Shown: positions 49,763 through 58,435 of the stretch, piece after piece | How positions within the stretch are numbered: the first letter of the stretch is position 1 | How the letters are laid out: every line of letters starts with the position of its first letter | Origin: Solibacillus sp. R5-41 | Lineage (GTDB): Bacteria > Bacillota > Bacilli > Bacillales_A > Planococcaceae | Reading direction: 5' to 3' | Assembly (NCBI RefSeq): GCF_002736105.1 | Contig: NZ_CP024123.1 | Span: 736,001 to 800,000 of the forward strand | DNA: 64,000 bases | Program-made: the position numbers and the translations under genes | Notes under the pieces: model-generated | Databases searched by the model: none | What the model saw: the letters and a program-made list of their open reading frames with translations, nothing else | Told to the model about the DNA's origin: nothing

Positions 49763-51304
49763 ATGGAAAATTTGAAGACAGCCATTATTGATATTGGTTC
49801 CAACACAGTCCGCTTAGTATTATATTCATACGACAAAAATGAGGGCTTGCGCGAATTTGGCAATATAAAAACGGTAGCACGTTTGCGAACATATATTTTG
49901 CCAAGTGGAGAAATGTCGGAGGAAGGAATTTGCCTTTTAGCTGATATCCTAAATTCATTTAAACTCATTTTGACTGATTATGATGTAACCGATGTGAAAG
50001 CTGCCGCAACTGCCGCAATAAGGCAAGCAATAAATAACACTGAAATCATTGCGCGAATGAAGGAAGAAACGGGACTGTCTATCGATATTTTAAGCGAAGA
50101 TGAAGAAGCGTATTATGGTTTTGTTGCAGTTGCAAATTCAATGGATACTCCATCTGCTGTCACAATTGATATTGGTGGTGGCTCCACAGAAATTACCGTA
50201 TTTAACAATAAAAAGTTACAAAAATCTGTTAGTTTTCCATTTGGTACGGTTTCACTTATGCAAAGATTCGTTAGTGGTACGATTATTAGCGCCGAAGAAA
50301 GAGAGCAATTACGAAGCTTTGTCACGAAGCAATTTATGTCCATGGATTGGATTAAGGATGTCAATTTACCTGTTATTGCAATTGGGGGAAGTGCGCGAAA
50401 TGTCGCTCAAATTCATCAACAGCAGGTGGAGTATCCGTTATCTGGCGTTCATCAATACGAAATGAAAAAAAATGATTTAGTGAATTTACGAAATCATCTA
50501 ACACAGCTTTCCTTTGAGCAGTTAAAGCAGTTAGATGGTTTATCTTCAGACCGAGCAGATATTATCGTTCCTGCACTTGAAGTTTTTATAGCGCTAATGA
50601 CGGTTGTACATACAGATAACTTCCAAATTAGTAAAAAGGGGTTACGAGAAGGGCTCATAATTAGTCGTGTTTTACAGGGAAATCCAAAGGCGTACAATCA
50701 GTACAATGTTTTTGATGAAAACGCACGGCGGCTAGCTTTGACTTATAAACGTTCAGAGCAGGAAGTAGAATTACTCGTACAGTTAGCTACACAATTTTAC
50801 GAGGAATGCTGTCAATTCAATTTATTTAATCGTGAGGAAAACGATTTGCAGTTATTGAAAAAGGCGGCACGTGTGTATGCCATTGGGGAATATATTGAAT
50901 TGGATTCTTTCAGTCAGCATACGTTTTATTTAATTTCGAATCAATCAATTGATGGTTTATCGCATGTAGAGCGAGTGAAGCTGGCATTAATCGCATCCTA
51001 TAAAAATCGTGATTATTTCCGTCGTTTTGCACAACCGTTTGAAACATGGATTTCAAAGGATGATTTAAAAAAATTACGGGATTTTGGTGCGATACTAAAG
51101 TTTATTTATGCATTAAATATGACGAAACGATCTGTCGTAAAAAATATAGCAATGGAAAAAGTAGAAGATTACATCAGGCTTGTCATCACGACGAACGAAC
51201 GTGCAATCGCAGAGCTCGCACAAGCTGAAAAACAAAAAAAACATATTGAACGCGTATTTAAAAAAACTGTGCAACTAGTATTCAATAATGAAAGGTGGAA
51301 TTAG
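49763..51304 (+). CDS. ppx: Exopolyphosphatase
   Basis: Ppx/GppA-type phosphatase of 513 residues that releases phosphate from polyphosphate. ASKHA-fold motifs: AIIDIGSNTVRLVLY at the start, TIDIGGGSTEITVF (phosphate 2), and AIGGSARNVA. A C-terminal HD-like region (about 310-500) is also present. AAGAGGTGA precedes the ATG. It is followed 1 nt later by ppk1, so the degrading and synthesising enzymes are cotranscribed, a common pairing. Confidence 0.93.
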   Translation: MENLKTAIIDIGSNTVRLVLYSYDKNEGLREFGNIKTVARLRTYILPSGEMSEEGICLLADILNSFKLILTDYDVTDVKAAATAAIRQAINNTEIIARMKEETGLSIDILSEDEEAYYGFVAVANSMDTPSAVTIDIGGGSTEITVFNNKKLQKSVSFPFGTVSLMQRFVSGTIISAEEREQLRSFVTKQFMSMDWIKDVNLPVIAIGGSARNVAQIHQQQVEYPLSGVHQYEMKKNDLVNLRNHLTQLSFEQLKQLDGLSSDRADIIVPALEVFIALMTVVHTDNFQISKKGLREGLIISRVLQGNPKAYNQYNVFDENARRLALTYKRSEQEVELLVQLATQFYEECCQFNLFNREENDLQLLKKAARVYAIGEYIELDSFSQHTFYLISNQSIDGLSHVERVKLALIASYKNRDYFRRFAQPFETWISKDDLKKLRDFGAILKFIYALNMTKRSVVKNIAMEKVEDYIRLVITTNERAIAELAQAEKQKKHIERVFKKTVQLVFNNERWN

Positions 51305-51305
51305 T

Positions 51306-53471
51306 ATGATGGCAAATGTAGAAGAAAATCGTGTTTCGAACCCCCATTTACAACCAAACGATGAAGAAGCAAAGTTACGATTATTAGAAGAAATCGCCAA
51401 ACCACAATATTATAATAACCGCGAGCTAAGCTGGTTAGCATTTAATGAACGCGTATTAGAGGAAGCGGAAGATATAAATAATCCATTATTAGAGCGTTTA
51501 AAGTTTTTAGCAATCTTTAGCTCTAATTTAGATGAATTTTTCATGGTCCGTGTTGCAGGTCTTCAAGATCAAATTCGTGCTAACTTCCATAAGCCTGAAA
51601 ATAAATCGGGTTTAACACCGAAAGAACAACTAGCGAAAATTGCGGAGCGTACACAAGCTTTAGTACGTCGTCAAACAGAAGTTTATCGTCATTTAGTTGA
51701 TGATTTACTGCCACAAGAAAATGTGTATGTGCGAGATTTAAAACTACTAACGCCAGAACAAAAAAGTTATATTAATGAACTATTTGAGGAAACAATCTTC
51801 CCAGTATTAACACCGGTAGCGGTAGATGCTTATCGTCCTTTCCCGACATTATTAGGGCGCACATTAAATTTACTTGTCATGCTAGAAAATAGCGGAATGG
51901 ATAATGAAGGAATGGACAAAGTAGCAATTGTTCAAGTGCCATCCGTGTTAGAGCGTTTTATAAAAGTACCTTCTCTAAATAACGAAACGGTGTATGTTGT
52001 ATTAGAAGATGTGATTTCAAATAATATTAATCGCTTATTTTTTGGTTATAAAGTGAAATCGACGCAGGCATTCCGATTAACGCGTAATGCGGATTTAACG
52101 ATTCATGAAGAAGGTGCACAAGACTTACTCGTTGAAATTGAAAAAGAGTTGAAGAAGCGTAAATGGGGCGTTGGTTCGCGTTTAGAAGTTCGTGATGGTG
52201 AAATGAATGATGACGTTTTAGAGTATTTACTAGACGAATTTGAAATTGAAGAATCTGATGTCTTTAAAATTGATGGGCCACTCGATTTAACGGCCATGTT
52301 TGGATTTGTTAAAGCGATTTCAGTTGGCAGGGAGCATTTAGAATATGTAAGCTTTATTCCACAACCACCGCAAGACTTGCAATCAGATGAAAACATTTTC
52401 GAAAAAGCATTGATCCAAGATTTATTTTTCCATCATCCATTTGAATCTTTTGTACCGATTGTCGATTTTATTGCAGAGGCGGCAAAAGACCCGAGTGTGT
52501 TAGCAATAAAGCAAACATTGTATCGTGTTAGCGGGAATTCACCGATTATTCAAGCACTAAAGCAAGCTGCAGAAAACGGCAAGCAAGTAACGGTATTAGT
52601 AGAATTAAAAGCACGTTTTGATGAAGAAAATAATGTACACTGGGCAAAACAATTGGAGCAAGCAGGATGCTTAGTTATTTACGGTATGAATAATTTGAAA
52701 ACGCATTCTAAAATTACATTAGTTGTACGTCGTCGTCACGGGAAAATTGAACGCTTTGTGCATCTTGGAACAGGAAATTACAATGATGCAACGGCTAAAG
52801 TTTATACAGATATGGGCATCATTACGTCGAAGAAAGAATTTGGAATTGATTCAACAAACTTCTTTAATTATTTGAGTGGTTATACAGAAAAACCAGAATT
52901 CCATCATCTTGTGGTAGCACCTTTTGATATTCGAGATGAGTTCATTCATTTAATCAACGAAGAGATTAACATGCATAAAAAGTATGGTAATGGCTTTATT
53001 CGTGCAAAAATGAATTCTTTAACGGACAAGGATTTAATGATGAAACTGTATGAAGCCTCTATTGAAGGGGTAAAAATTGAACTAATTATTCGAGGCATTT
53101 GCTGTATTCGTCCAGGGATTGCAGGAATCAGCGAAAATATAACGGTGACGAGTATTGTTGGACGTTTCCTAGAGCACTCGCGTATTTTCTGGTTCCATCA
53201 TAATGGAGAAAATAATTTATTTTTATCTTCTGCAGATATGATGACACGGAATATGATTAAACGAGTGGAAATTTTATTCCCAATCTATTCCCCAGACATT
53301 AAAAAACGAATTATGGGAATTATGGAAGCGCAATTAAAAGACAATCAAAAAGCGCGGATTCAAGATTCAAATGGTAAATATCATTATAAAGAGGACCATA
53401 ATAGTGATACGCGCATTAATAGCCAAGAAATATTTTTAGTTGAATCTTTAGGGACGATTGTTGAAGAATAA
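51306..53471 (+). CDS. ppk1: Polyphosphate kinase 1
   Basis: PPK1 makes polyphosphate from ATP. The 721-residue protein has the four PPK1 domains: N-terminal (YNNRELSWLAFNERVLEEA), head, and two phospholipase-D-like catalytic domains. The autophosphorylated His is in NLKTHSKITLVVRR and the second essential His in VGRFLEHSRIFWF; ELKARFDEENN is also conserved. Start at 51306 after AAAGGTGG, 1 nt past the ppx stop codon. Terminator follows at 53485. Confidence 0.96.
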   Translation: MMANVEENRVSNPHLQPNDEEAKLRLLEEIAKPQYYNNRELSWLAFNERVLEEAEDINNPLLERLKFLAIFSSNLDEFFMVRVAGLQDQIRANFHKPENKSGLTPKEQLAKIAERTQALVRRQTEVYRHLVDDLLPQENVYVRDLKLLTPEQKSYINELFEETIFPVLTPVAVDAYRPFPTLLGRTLNLLVMLENSGMDNEGMDKVAIVQVPSVLERFIKVPSLNNETVYVVLEDVISNNINRLFFGYKVKSTQAFRLTRNADLTIHEEGAQDLLVEIEKELKKRKWGVGSRLEVRDGEMNDDVLEYLLDEFEIEESDVFKIDGPLDLTAMFGFVKAISVGREHLEYVSFIPQPPQDLQSDENIFEKALIQDLFFHHPFESFVPIVDFIAEAAKDPSVLAIKQTLYRVSGNSPIIQALKQAAENGKQVTVLVELKARFDEENNVHWAKQLEQAGCLVIYGMNNLKTHSKITLVVRRRHGKIERFVHLGTGNYNDATAKVYTDMGIITSKKEFGIDSTNFFNYLSGYTEKPEFHHLVVAPFDIRDEFIHLINEEINMHKKYGNGFIRAKMNSLTDKDLMMKLYEASIEGVKIELIIRGICCIRPGIAGISENITVTSIVGRFLEHSRIFWFHHNGENNLFLSSADMMTRNMIKRVEILFPIYSPDIKKRIMGIMEAQLKDNQKARIQDSNGKYHYKEDHNSDTRINSQEIFLVESLGTIVEE

Positions 53472-53484
53472 AAACGTTAAAAGG

Positions 53485-53522
53485 AAAAAGCGTATTGCCA
53501 TTTTTGGCACACGCTTTTTTTA
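53485..53522 (+). terminator. Terminator after ppk1
   Basis: AAAAGCGTATTGCCA and TGGCACACGCTTTT arms, with a T-run. It lies between convergent genes. Confidence 0.92.
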
Positions 53523-53528
53523 ATGTAG

Positions 53529-53708
53529 CTATCTTTGTTTACCGAAATTAGAAACCTTTTTAAGATAATGAAGTCCACCGATTATAATAAATGCGCCTAA
53601 AAATTTGTAGATAAGTGTTTGGAAGGATTCATGTTCAATTGTAATGGTCATAAAAAAGCAACCTATAAAAATAATAATAAATCCTACAATCGAATTTATA
53701 ATTTTCAT
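53529..53708 (-). CDS. Small membrane protein, two helices
   Basis: A 59-residue protein with two membrane helices (MKIINSIVGFIIIFIGCFFM and LIYKFLGAFIIIGGLHYL) joined by a polar loop. AAGGAGGTG precedes the ATG at 53708 on the minus strand; a longer frame back to 53744 has no site. Function unknown. Confidence 0.7.
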   Translation of the reverse strand: MKIINSIVGFIIIFIGCFFMTITIEHESFQTLIYKFLGAFIIIGGLHYLKKVSNFGKQR

Positions 53709-53873
53709 AAGAGTACACCTCCTTCGAATAAATCTGCTTTCCAATTAATTTGACGAGTTTAAATTAATGGTATTTCGATCAGTAAAAATAACCCCAAAAA
53801 TAAAAAAAAGAATTAAAGTAGAAATATTCAGAAATTTATAGGTATTTTCTGAGTTTTATAGTAAAATAAGTTA

Positions 53874-53893
53874 ATGAATGGTTGTTCATTTTT
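53874..53893 (+). promoter_or_regulatory. FadR-like operator upstream of fadH
   Basis: ATGAATGGTTGTTCATTTTT agrees with the Bacillus FadR box (WTGAATGAMTANTCATTCAW) at about 15 of 20 positions, and contains the perfect arms AATGAA and TTCATT. It lies 18 bp before the fadH start. In B. subtilis fadH is repressed by FadR, which supports the call. Confidence 0.55.
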
Positions 53894-53911
53894 GGAAAAG
53901 GGGGAGTTTTT

Positions 53912-54682
53912 ATGATGTTACAAAATAAGACAATTATTATTACAGGTGGATCAAGTGGGATGGGCCTTGGTATGGCGAAACAATTTGTAAAAGAAGGTGC
54001 AAATGTTGTTATTACAGGTCGCGATCAAGAACGTTTAGCCAATGCAAAGCATGAAATTTCAGCATTAGGTTCTACCATTGAAACGTTCCAAATGGATGTA
54101 CGCGATCCAGATCAAGCACAGGCAATGGTTGATTTTACGGTTGAAAAATTTGGCCGAGTAGATAGTTTAGTTAATAATGCTGCTGGGAATTTTTTAGTGC
54201 ATGCAGAAAAATTGTCACCAAATGGATGGAAAGCAGTTATTGATATTGTATTAAATGGTACTTTTTATTGTTCGTCGGCAGTGGGACGTTACTGGATTGA
54301 AAACAGAATTAAAGGTTCCATGTTAAATATGGTTGCTACGTATGCTTGGGGTGCAGGTGCAGGTGTCATCCATTCTGCTGCCGCTAAAGCAGGGGTGCTT
54401 TCCATTACAAGAACGCTTGCCGTTGAGTGGGGCGCACAATATGGAATTCGTGCAAATGCCATAGCTCCAGGGCCGATTGAACGAACAGGTGGAGCTGATA
54501 AATTATGGGAGTCTGAAGAACAAGCAAAGCGTACAATTAATTCAGTTCCATTACGCCGTTTAGGGACACCAGAAGAAATTGCAGATTTAGCGACTTTTAT
54601 GCTTTCAGATAAAGCGAGTTACTTAAATGGAGAATGTATCACGCTTGATGGTGGATCATGGCTAAACCAATTCCCGTTTTAA
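53912..54682 (+). CDS. fadH: 2,4-dienoyl-CoA reductase FadH (SDR family)
   Basis: NADPH-dependent SDR of about 256 residues that reduces 2,4-dienoyl-CoA in the oxidation of unsaturated fatty acids. N-terminal TGGSSGMGLGMAKQF cofactor loop, NNAAGNFLV, and IAPGPIERTGGADKLWESE near the C terminus match FadH (YkuF) closely. The usual YxxxK motif is replaced around ATYAWGAGAGVIHSAAAKAG, as in FadH enzymes. Start after AAAGGGGGAG; two ATG codons (53912, 53915) are adjacent. A FadR-like box lies just upstream. Its stop codon is the first part of repeat R7. Confidence 0.92.
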   Translation: MMLQNKTIIITGGSSGMGLGMAKQFVKEGANVVITGRDQERLANAKHEISALGSTIETFQMDVRDPDQAQAMVDFTVEKFGRVDSLVNNAAGNFLVHAEKLSPNGWKAVIDIVLNGTFYCSSAVGRYWIENRIKGSMLNMVATYAWGAGAGVIHSAAAKAGVLSITRTLAVEWGAQYGIRANAIAPGPIERTGGADKLWESEEQAKRTINSVPLRRLGTPEEIADLATFMLSDKASYLNGECITLDGGSWLNQFPF

Positions 54683-54882
54683 CTTCTTTCAGCAGAAATC
54701 TCCCAGTTCTATAGGTAGTGAGATGAATGTGGGTTTTAGGTTACTAATCAGTGGGTGTCTCAACGAACGCTAAAATAGTGGAACTCTGGCCAAAAACGCC
54801 TCGTCCTGCGGCAACGCCAGAGTGACCAACATCGTGTTGGCCCAAGCCCCCGGCGGATTCCAGTCGCAATTATGCCAAGGCA
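54678..54882 (+). repeat. Interspersed repeat, copy R7
   Basis: Starts TTTTAACTTCTTTCAGCAG on the fadH stop codon. It contains TAGTGAGATGAATGTGGG, CAGTGGGTGTCTCA, the block CCAACATCGTGTTGGCCCAA and GGCGGATTC, and ends CGCAATTATGCCAAGGC. The central palindrome is missing. It separates fadH from its terminator at 54909. Confidence 0.88.
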
Positions 54883-54908
54883 AAATAGAATATTTGACTA
54901 AGATTGAT

Positions 54909-54961
54909 AAAAAATACGTAACAAGACGAGGAGTTTATTTCGTTTTGTTGCGTATTTTTAT
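54909..54961 (+). terminator. Terminator downstream of fadH and R7
   Basis: AAAAATACGTAACAAGACGA pairs with TCGTTTTGTTGCGTATTTTT around a short loop. It is a long, nearly perfect stem. Confidence 0.92.
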
Positions 54962-55045
54962 TGGGAGAGAAGGGCATGACTAGTACCTTACTCATCTTTT
55001 TCAATCACTAGGCACCATTCATGGTCATAAAATTGGTAATTATGT

Positions 55046-55144
55046 TATGATAGAGGTAAGCTGTTTACGTTGATATCTAGAGTGATTCGACGGCGGTGAT
55101 TCCTCAGCTTACTTAGTGTTTACTGCCCGTTATAAGCGGGATAA
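55046..55144 (+). promoter_or_regulatory. Structured 5' leader of darB, candidate regulatory RNA
   Basis: After a -10-like TATGAT at 55046-55051 the transcript would start at about 55057. The leader begins with GTAAGCTG, which pairs with CAGCTTAC at 55105-55112. Inside is a second hairpin (CGTTGA..ATC with GAT-TCGACG, 55069-55092) and a GCGGTGATTCCT segment. A third hairpin (CCCG-CGGG) lies at 55127-55140 beside the ribosome binding site. I know no riboswitch class with this pattern. Confidence 0.5.
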
Positions 55145-55158
55145 AGGAGTAGAAGTTC

Positions 55159-55602
55159 ATGATTTCAGTTAACAACAGAGCTTTATTGGATTTGCCTATT
55201 AGTGAATTTATTATTTCATCTGAAAAAGTAGCACATGTACAGAGTGGAAATAATGCAGAGCATGCCTTACTCGTACTAACGAAAACAGGCTATTCTTCAA
55301 TTCCTGTTTTGGATATGAAGTACCGATTACAAGGCTTATTAAGTACAAAAATGATAACAGAGGCCATTTTAGGTTTAGAACGAATTGAATATGAAAAATT
55401 ATCAGAAATTCGAGTAGATGAGGTTATGGATCCAGAGGTTGCGTATTTAAAGCTCTCAGATACATTTCAGCGTGCACTTGATTTAGTCATTAACCATGCC
55501 TTCTTATGTGTTGTGGATGAGGATGGCACATTTGTTGGTATTATGACGCGACGAATTATTTTAAAGCAATTAAAAAAGTATATTTATCAGCATAATGCAT
55601 AG
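55159..55602 (+). CDS. darB: Cyclic-di-AMP receptor DarB/CbpB (YkuL), CBS-pair protein
   Basis: A 147-residue protein made of two CBS domains (about 12-75 and 88-145). Sequence matches the YkuL/DarB pattern: VNNRALLDLPISEFIISSEKVAHV (with breaks), GYSSIPVLDMKYRLQGLLS, VMDPEVAYLKLSDTF, FLCVVDEDGTFVGIMTRR. In B. subtilis DarB binds cyclic di-AMP and, in its free form, activates the stringent-response enzyme Rel and pyruvate carboxylase. AAAGGAG lies 8 nt before the start. The gene has its own terminator and an unusually folded leader. The order darB-ccpC is as in B. subtilis (ykuL-ykuM). Confidence 0.92.
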   Translation: MISVNNRALLDLPISEFIISSEKVAHVQSGNNAEHALLVLTKTGYSSIPVLDMKYRLQGLLSTKMITEAILGLERIEYEKLSEIRVDEVMDPEVAYLKLSDTFQRALDLVINHAFLCVVDEDGTFVGIMTRRIILKQLKKYIYQHNA

Positions 55603-55611
55603 ATAACAAGA

Positions 55612-55650
55612 GTCGGCAAAGTCCAATGGGGGATTTTGTCGATTTTTTAA
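55612..55650 (+). terminator. Terminator after darB
   Basis: TCGGCAAAGTCC pairs with GGATTTTGTCGA (two G-T pairs), then a T-run. The T-run is also the first part of repeat R8. Confidence 0.85.
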
Positions 55651-55920
55651 CTTGCTTCAGCAGAAGTCCTCCACTTCTATAAGTGGTAAATGAATGCCAA
55701 GTATGTCCTTCATTCAGTGGAGGTTCAAACTCCAGCTGAAGTAGTGGAACTCTGGCTAAAGGAAGGGAACAAAGGCTAAACCCGTCACCTCCTGTGACAA
55801 CGCCTTTGTAATCAACATCGTGTTGACCCAAAGTCCCCGCGGATGTCACAGATTTTTAGAGGAGTTTTTCGAGCAAGCTCGAAAAAAATCTGGACAAGAG
55901 TTAGCCGATGCATAATTGAT
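55647..55920 (+). repeat. Interspersed repeat, copy R8 (longest)
   Basis: Left end TTAACTTGCTTCAGCAGAAG, then TAAATGAATGCCAAGTATG, ACATCGTGTTGACCC, GCGGATGTCACAGATTTTT, palindrome TTTTTCGAGCAAGCTCGAAA and the right end TTAGCCGATGCATAATTGAT. It fills nearly all of the space between darB and ccpC. Confidence 0.93.
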
Positions 55921-55952
55921 CGGCTATCATGCCATGCAATGGAGGAATCGTA

Positions 55953-56852
55953 ATGACTGTAAATGAAGAAGAAATTATAAAGATTTTAGCAGAAGAAAAA
56001 AATATGCGGAAAGCGGCAGAGCGTTTATTTTTAACGCAGCCAGCATTATCGCAGCGTTTGCAATCAATTGAGAAGGAATGGGGAGCACAGCTATTTATTC
56101 GCTCACAAAAGGGATTAACACCAACACCAGCGGGGGAATTAGTGATCCAATATTCAAATGAAATCATTATAAAGCAGGAGGAAGTGTTTGAAACGATTCA
56201 AGCGCTCAATTCAAAGGTTCATGGTACATTGAAAATTGCCTGTGCATCGATTGTCGGCCAAAATTGGTTGCCAAAAGTGTTAAAGGATTTTGTGACGAAA
56301 TATCCAGATGCCAAAATTTCATTAATGACGGGCTGGAGTTCTGAAATTGTAAAGGCTCTCTATGAAGGAGAGGCACATGTTGGAATTGTTCGTGGTCAAG
56401 CAGATTGGAAAGGCAAAAAAATTCATTTATTTCGCGATATGATGTATTTAGTGGATAAGGAATTAGCGGATATAGAAGAAATATTGACGTCAGACCGCCC
56501 GTTCATTCAATTTAAAAGTGATTCGAATTATTATCAAGAAATTCAGCAATGGTGGCAGCGACATTTTAATTTCAATCCAAAGCATCAAATTATCGTCGAC
56601 CAAATCGAGACGTGCAAACAAATGGCGGTCAACGGGATAGGCTATGCGATTTTACCTTCCATTACATTGAATGGGGAAGAAAAGGTCAATAAAATTCCAT
56701 TAACTAATTCAGAAAAGGATCACGGACTTACGCGTGATACGTGGCTCATTGGCTATGATTCCTCATTTGAATTGCGTCAAGTCGAGGCTTTCGTGGATGT
56801 AGTACAAGACCACGCAAGATGCTTATATGATTATTCCAAGGGCGAAAATTAG
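55953..56852 (+). CDS. ccpC: LysR-type regulator CcpC
   Basis: LysR-family regulator of about 299 residues, matching CcpC (YkuM), which represses the aconitase and citrate synthase genes and responds to citrate. N-terminal helix-turn-helix: MRKAAERLFLTQPALSQRLQ. The effector domain has WLPKVLKDFVTKYPDAKISL (split), GWSSEIVKALYEGE, RPFIQFKSDSNYYQEIQ and VDQIETCKQMAVNGIGYAILPS, all typical of CcpC. Start at 55953 after GGAGG. Since repeat R8 ends 32 bp upstream, the promoter must lie in or at the edge of the repeat. Confidence 0.92.
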   Translation: MTVNEEEIIKILAEEKNMRKAAERLFLTQPALSQRLQSIEKEWGAQLFIRSQKGLTPTPAGELVIQYSNEIIIKQEEVFETIQALNSKVHGTLKIACASIVGQNWLPKVLKDFVTKYPDAKISLMTGWSSEIVKALYEGEAHVGIVRGQADWKGKKIHLFRDMMYLVDKELADIEEILTSDRPFIQFKSDSNYYQEIQQWWQRHFNFNPKHQIIVDQIETCKQMAVNGIGYAILPSITLNGEEKVNKIPLTNSEKDHGLTRDTWLIGYDSSFELRQVEAFVDVVQDHARCLYDYSKGEN

Positions 56853-56879
56853 TAATGACTACTGATTTTGACCAAAATA

Positions 56880-56922
56880 AAAGCTGTCTCCAATAATTTA
56901 AAAATGGAGACAGCTTTATTTG
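56880..56922. terminator. Bidirectional terminator between ccpC and the MFS gene
   Basis: AAAGCTGTCTCCA pairs with TGGAGACAGCTTT around an A/T-rich loop. Confidence 0.93.
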
Positions 56923-56923
56923 T

Positions 56924-58108
56924 TTAGGATGCTTTCATTAAATGTGGCACTTTTTTTGAAGTCCAAATAAAAGCGAGTATGAAGCAACCGACTAAAATAA
57001 CGGAGCCTAAATAATAGGGAGCTTCTGAATTCCATTCGAATAAAATACCTGCGAGTGCAGGACCGAACATATTGCCTAAGCTCATATACGCATTGTTCAT
57101 TCCTGCGGCAAAGCCTTGTTCATCACCCGCCATTTTCGAAATAAGAGTATTAACTGCTGGTCGAATAAATGTTGTTGCAATAGAGAACAACGTAGCTACG
57201 ATTAAAATAACAAAGAAGCCATTCACGAAAATGATAAGTAACATTGTAATAGCCGCTAGTAATAAATTGATTAATATTACTTTCATTTCTCCAAAACGTT
57301 TGAACAAAATATTTATTACATACATTTGTAAAATGACGCCAGCAAATCCGCCAACTGTTAAAATAATTGCAATATCAGTTGGAGTGTAGCTAAATTCCTT
57401 ATCTAAATAAAGAGATAGTGTCGTTTGGAAATTGGCAATGCCGAAGCTAAATGTAAAGACTACGAGTAAAAATACAAAATAAGACGTTTTCAATGAACGT
57501 GTTAGTTGTTTGACCAGATTTTCACGCGGTGCCTTATTCGTAACTGTATTTTTAATGTTTGGTAAATAGATGGCAGATAGAATGGCTGCTGCAATCGCCA
57601 CAGTACCAGCTAAATAAAATGGGAAAGTTAAATTGATGTTTCCTAAAAATCCACCAACTCCAGGGCCAATCATAAATCCAAGTGACATGGAAGCACCGAT
57701 CATACCCATCCCTTTTCCGCGTTCTTCAAAGGTTGTAATATCCGCCACGAATGCCATAATTGGAGGCATTATGAAGGCAGCGCCTGCACCACATAAGAAA
57801 CGAGCTAAAAATAAAACCCACACTTCGGATGCAAAACCGAATAATAGTTGTGAAAACCCATACACAATGAGTCCGGAAATAATAAAGATTTTTCGTCCAT
57901 GACGGTCTGATAAGTCACCTGCCACAGGAGAAAGTAAAAATTGTGCAAGCGCAAATCCCGCAATTAAAAAGCCAAGTACTTGGCCACCTACCCCGAAAAG
58001 GTGTAAATATGCAGGCATGACGGGAATAATGATTCCGATGCCACCCATCGTAATAAACATATTGAACATTAATAAATAGAGTACAATTTTATTTGATTTT
58101 TGTTCCAT
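56924..58108 (-). CDS. MFS drug-type efflux transporter
   Basis: A major facilitator protein of 394 residues with 12 membrane helices. Motif A is GDLSDRHGRKIFI after helix 2, and motif C in helix 5 is GASMSLGFMIGPGVGGFLG, which marks drug/proton antiporters (DHA1 group). Its relatives include NorA, Bmr and YkuC of B. subtilis; ykuC lies in the same region as fadH, ykuL and ccpC there. The substrate cannot be assigned. Convergent with ccpC. Confidence 0.88.
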   Translation of the reverse strand: MEQKSNKIVLYLLMFNMFITMGGIGIIIPVMPAYLHLFGVGGQVLGFLIAGFALAQFLLSPVAGDLSDRHGRKIFIISGLIVYGFSQLLFGFASEVWVLFLARFLCGAGAAFIMPPIMAFVADITTFEERGKGMGMIGASMSLGFMIGPGVGGFLGNINLTFPFYLAGTVAIAAAILSAIYLPNIKNTVTNKAPRENLVKQLTRSLKTSYFVFLLVVFTFSFGIANFQTTLSLYLDKEFSYTPTDIAIILTVGGFAGVILQMYVINILFKRFGEMKVILINLLLAAITMLLIIFVNGFFVILIVATLFSIATTFIRPAVNTLISKMAGDEQGFAAGMNNAYMSLGNMFGPALAGILFEWNSEAPYYLGSVILVGCFILAFIWTSKKVPHLMKAS

Positions 58109-58158
58109 CTAGAGCCTACCCTTCTGTTCAATTCGTTCCATACCTGAAATTTTCTATT

Positions 58159-58263
58159 TTACAGTGAGTGTTAAATCAATCACTGAATGGGGGAACTCTG
58201 GCAAACATCCAAATTTAGTACAAATTCAAAATTTGGACAAAAGATAGCCGAGCATTAATTGAT
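58159..58263 (+). repeat. Interspersed repeat, degenerate copy R9
   Basis: Retains CACTGAATGGGGGAACTCTGG, an AAATTT..AAATTT version of the palindrome region, GGACAAAAGATAGCCGAG and the right end TTAATTGAT. The left end is blurred. Confidence 0.65.
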
Positions 58264-58382
58264 TTTCATCAGTAAACATATTGTACCTGTATTCATGACA
58301 AAAATCACCTTTTCTTTGAACATTCTAAAAGTTTAAGAGTACAAATTTCCTTAGGCAGGGGGGATTGCATAAAAGAAAAAAT

Positions 58383-58434
58383 AGCTGGGGTATAAGGGTA
58401 AATTACACATCCTTATGACGCCAGCTTCTTTCAT
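58383..58434 (-). terminator. Terminator of the VanY-like gene
   Basis: On the minus strand GAAGCTGG..CATAAGGATG pairs with CCTTATAC-CCAGC, followed by T-rich sequence. Confidence 0.75.
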
Positions 58435-58435
58435 G

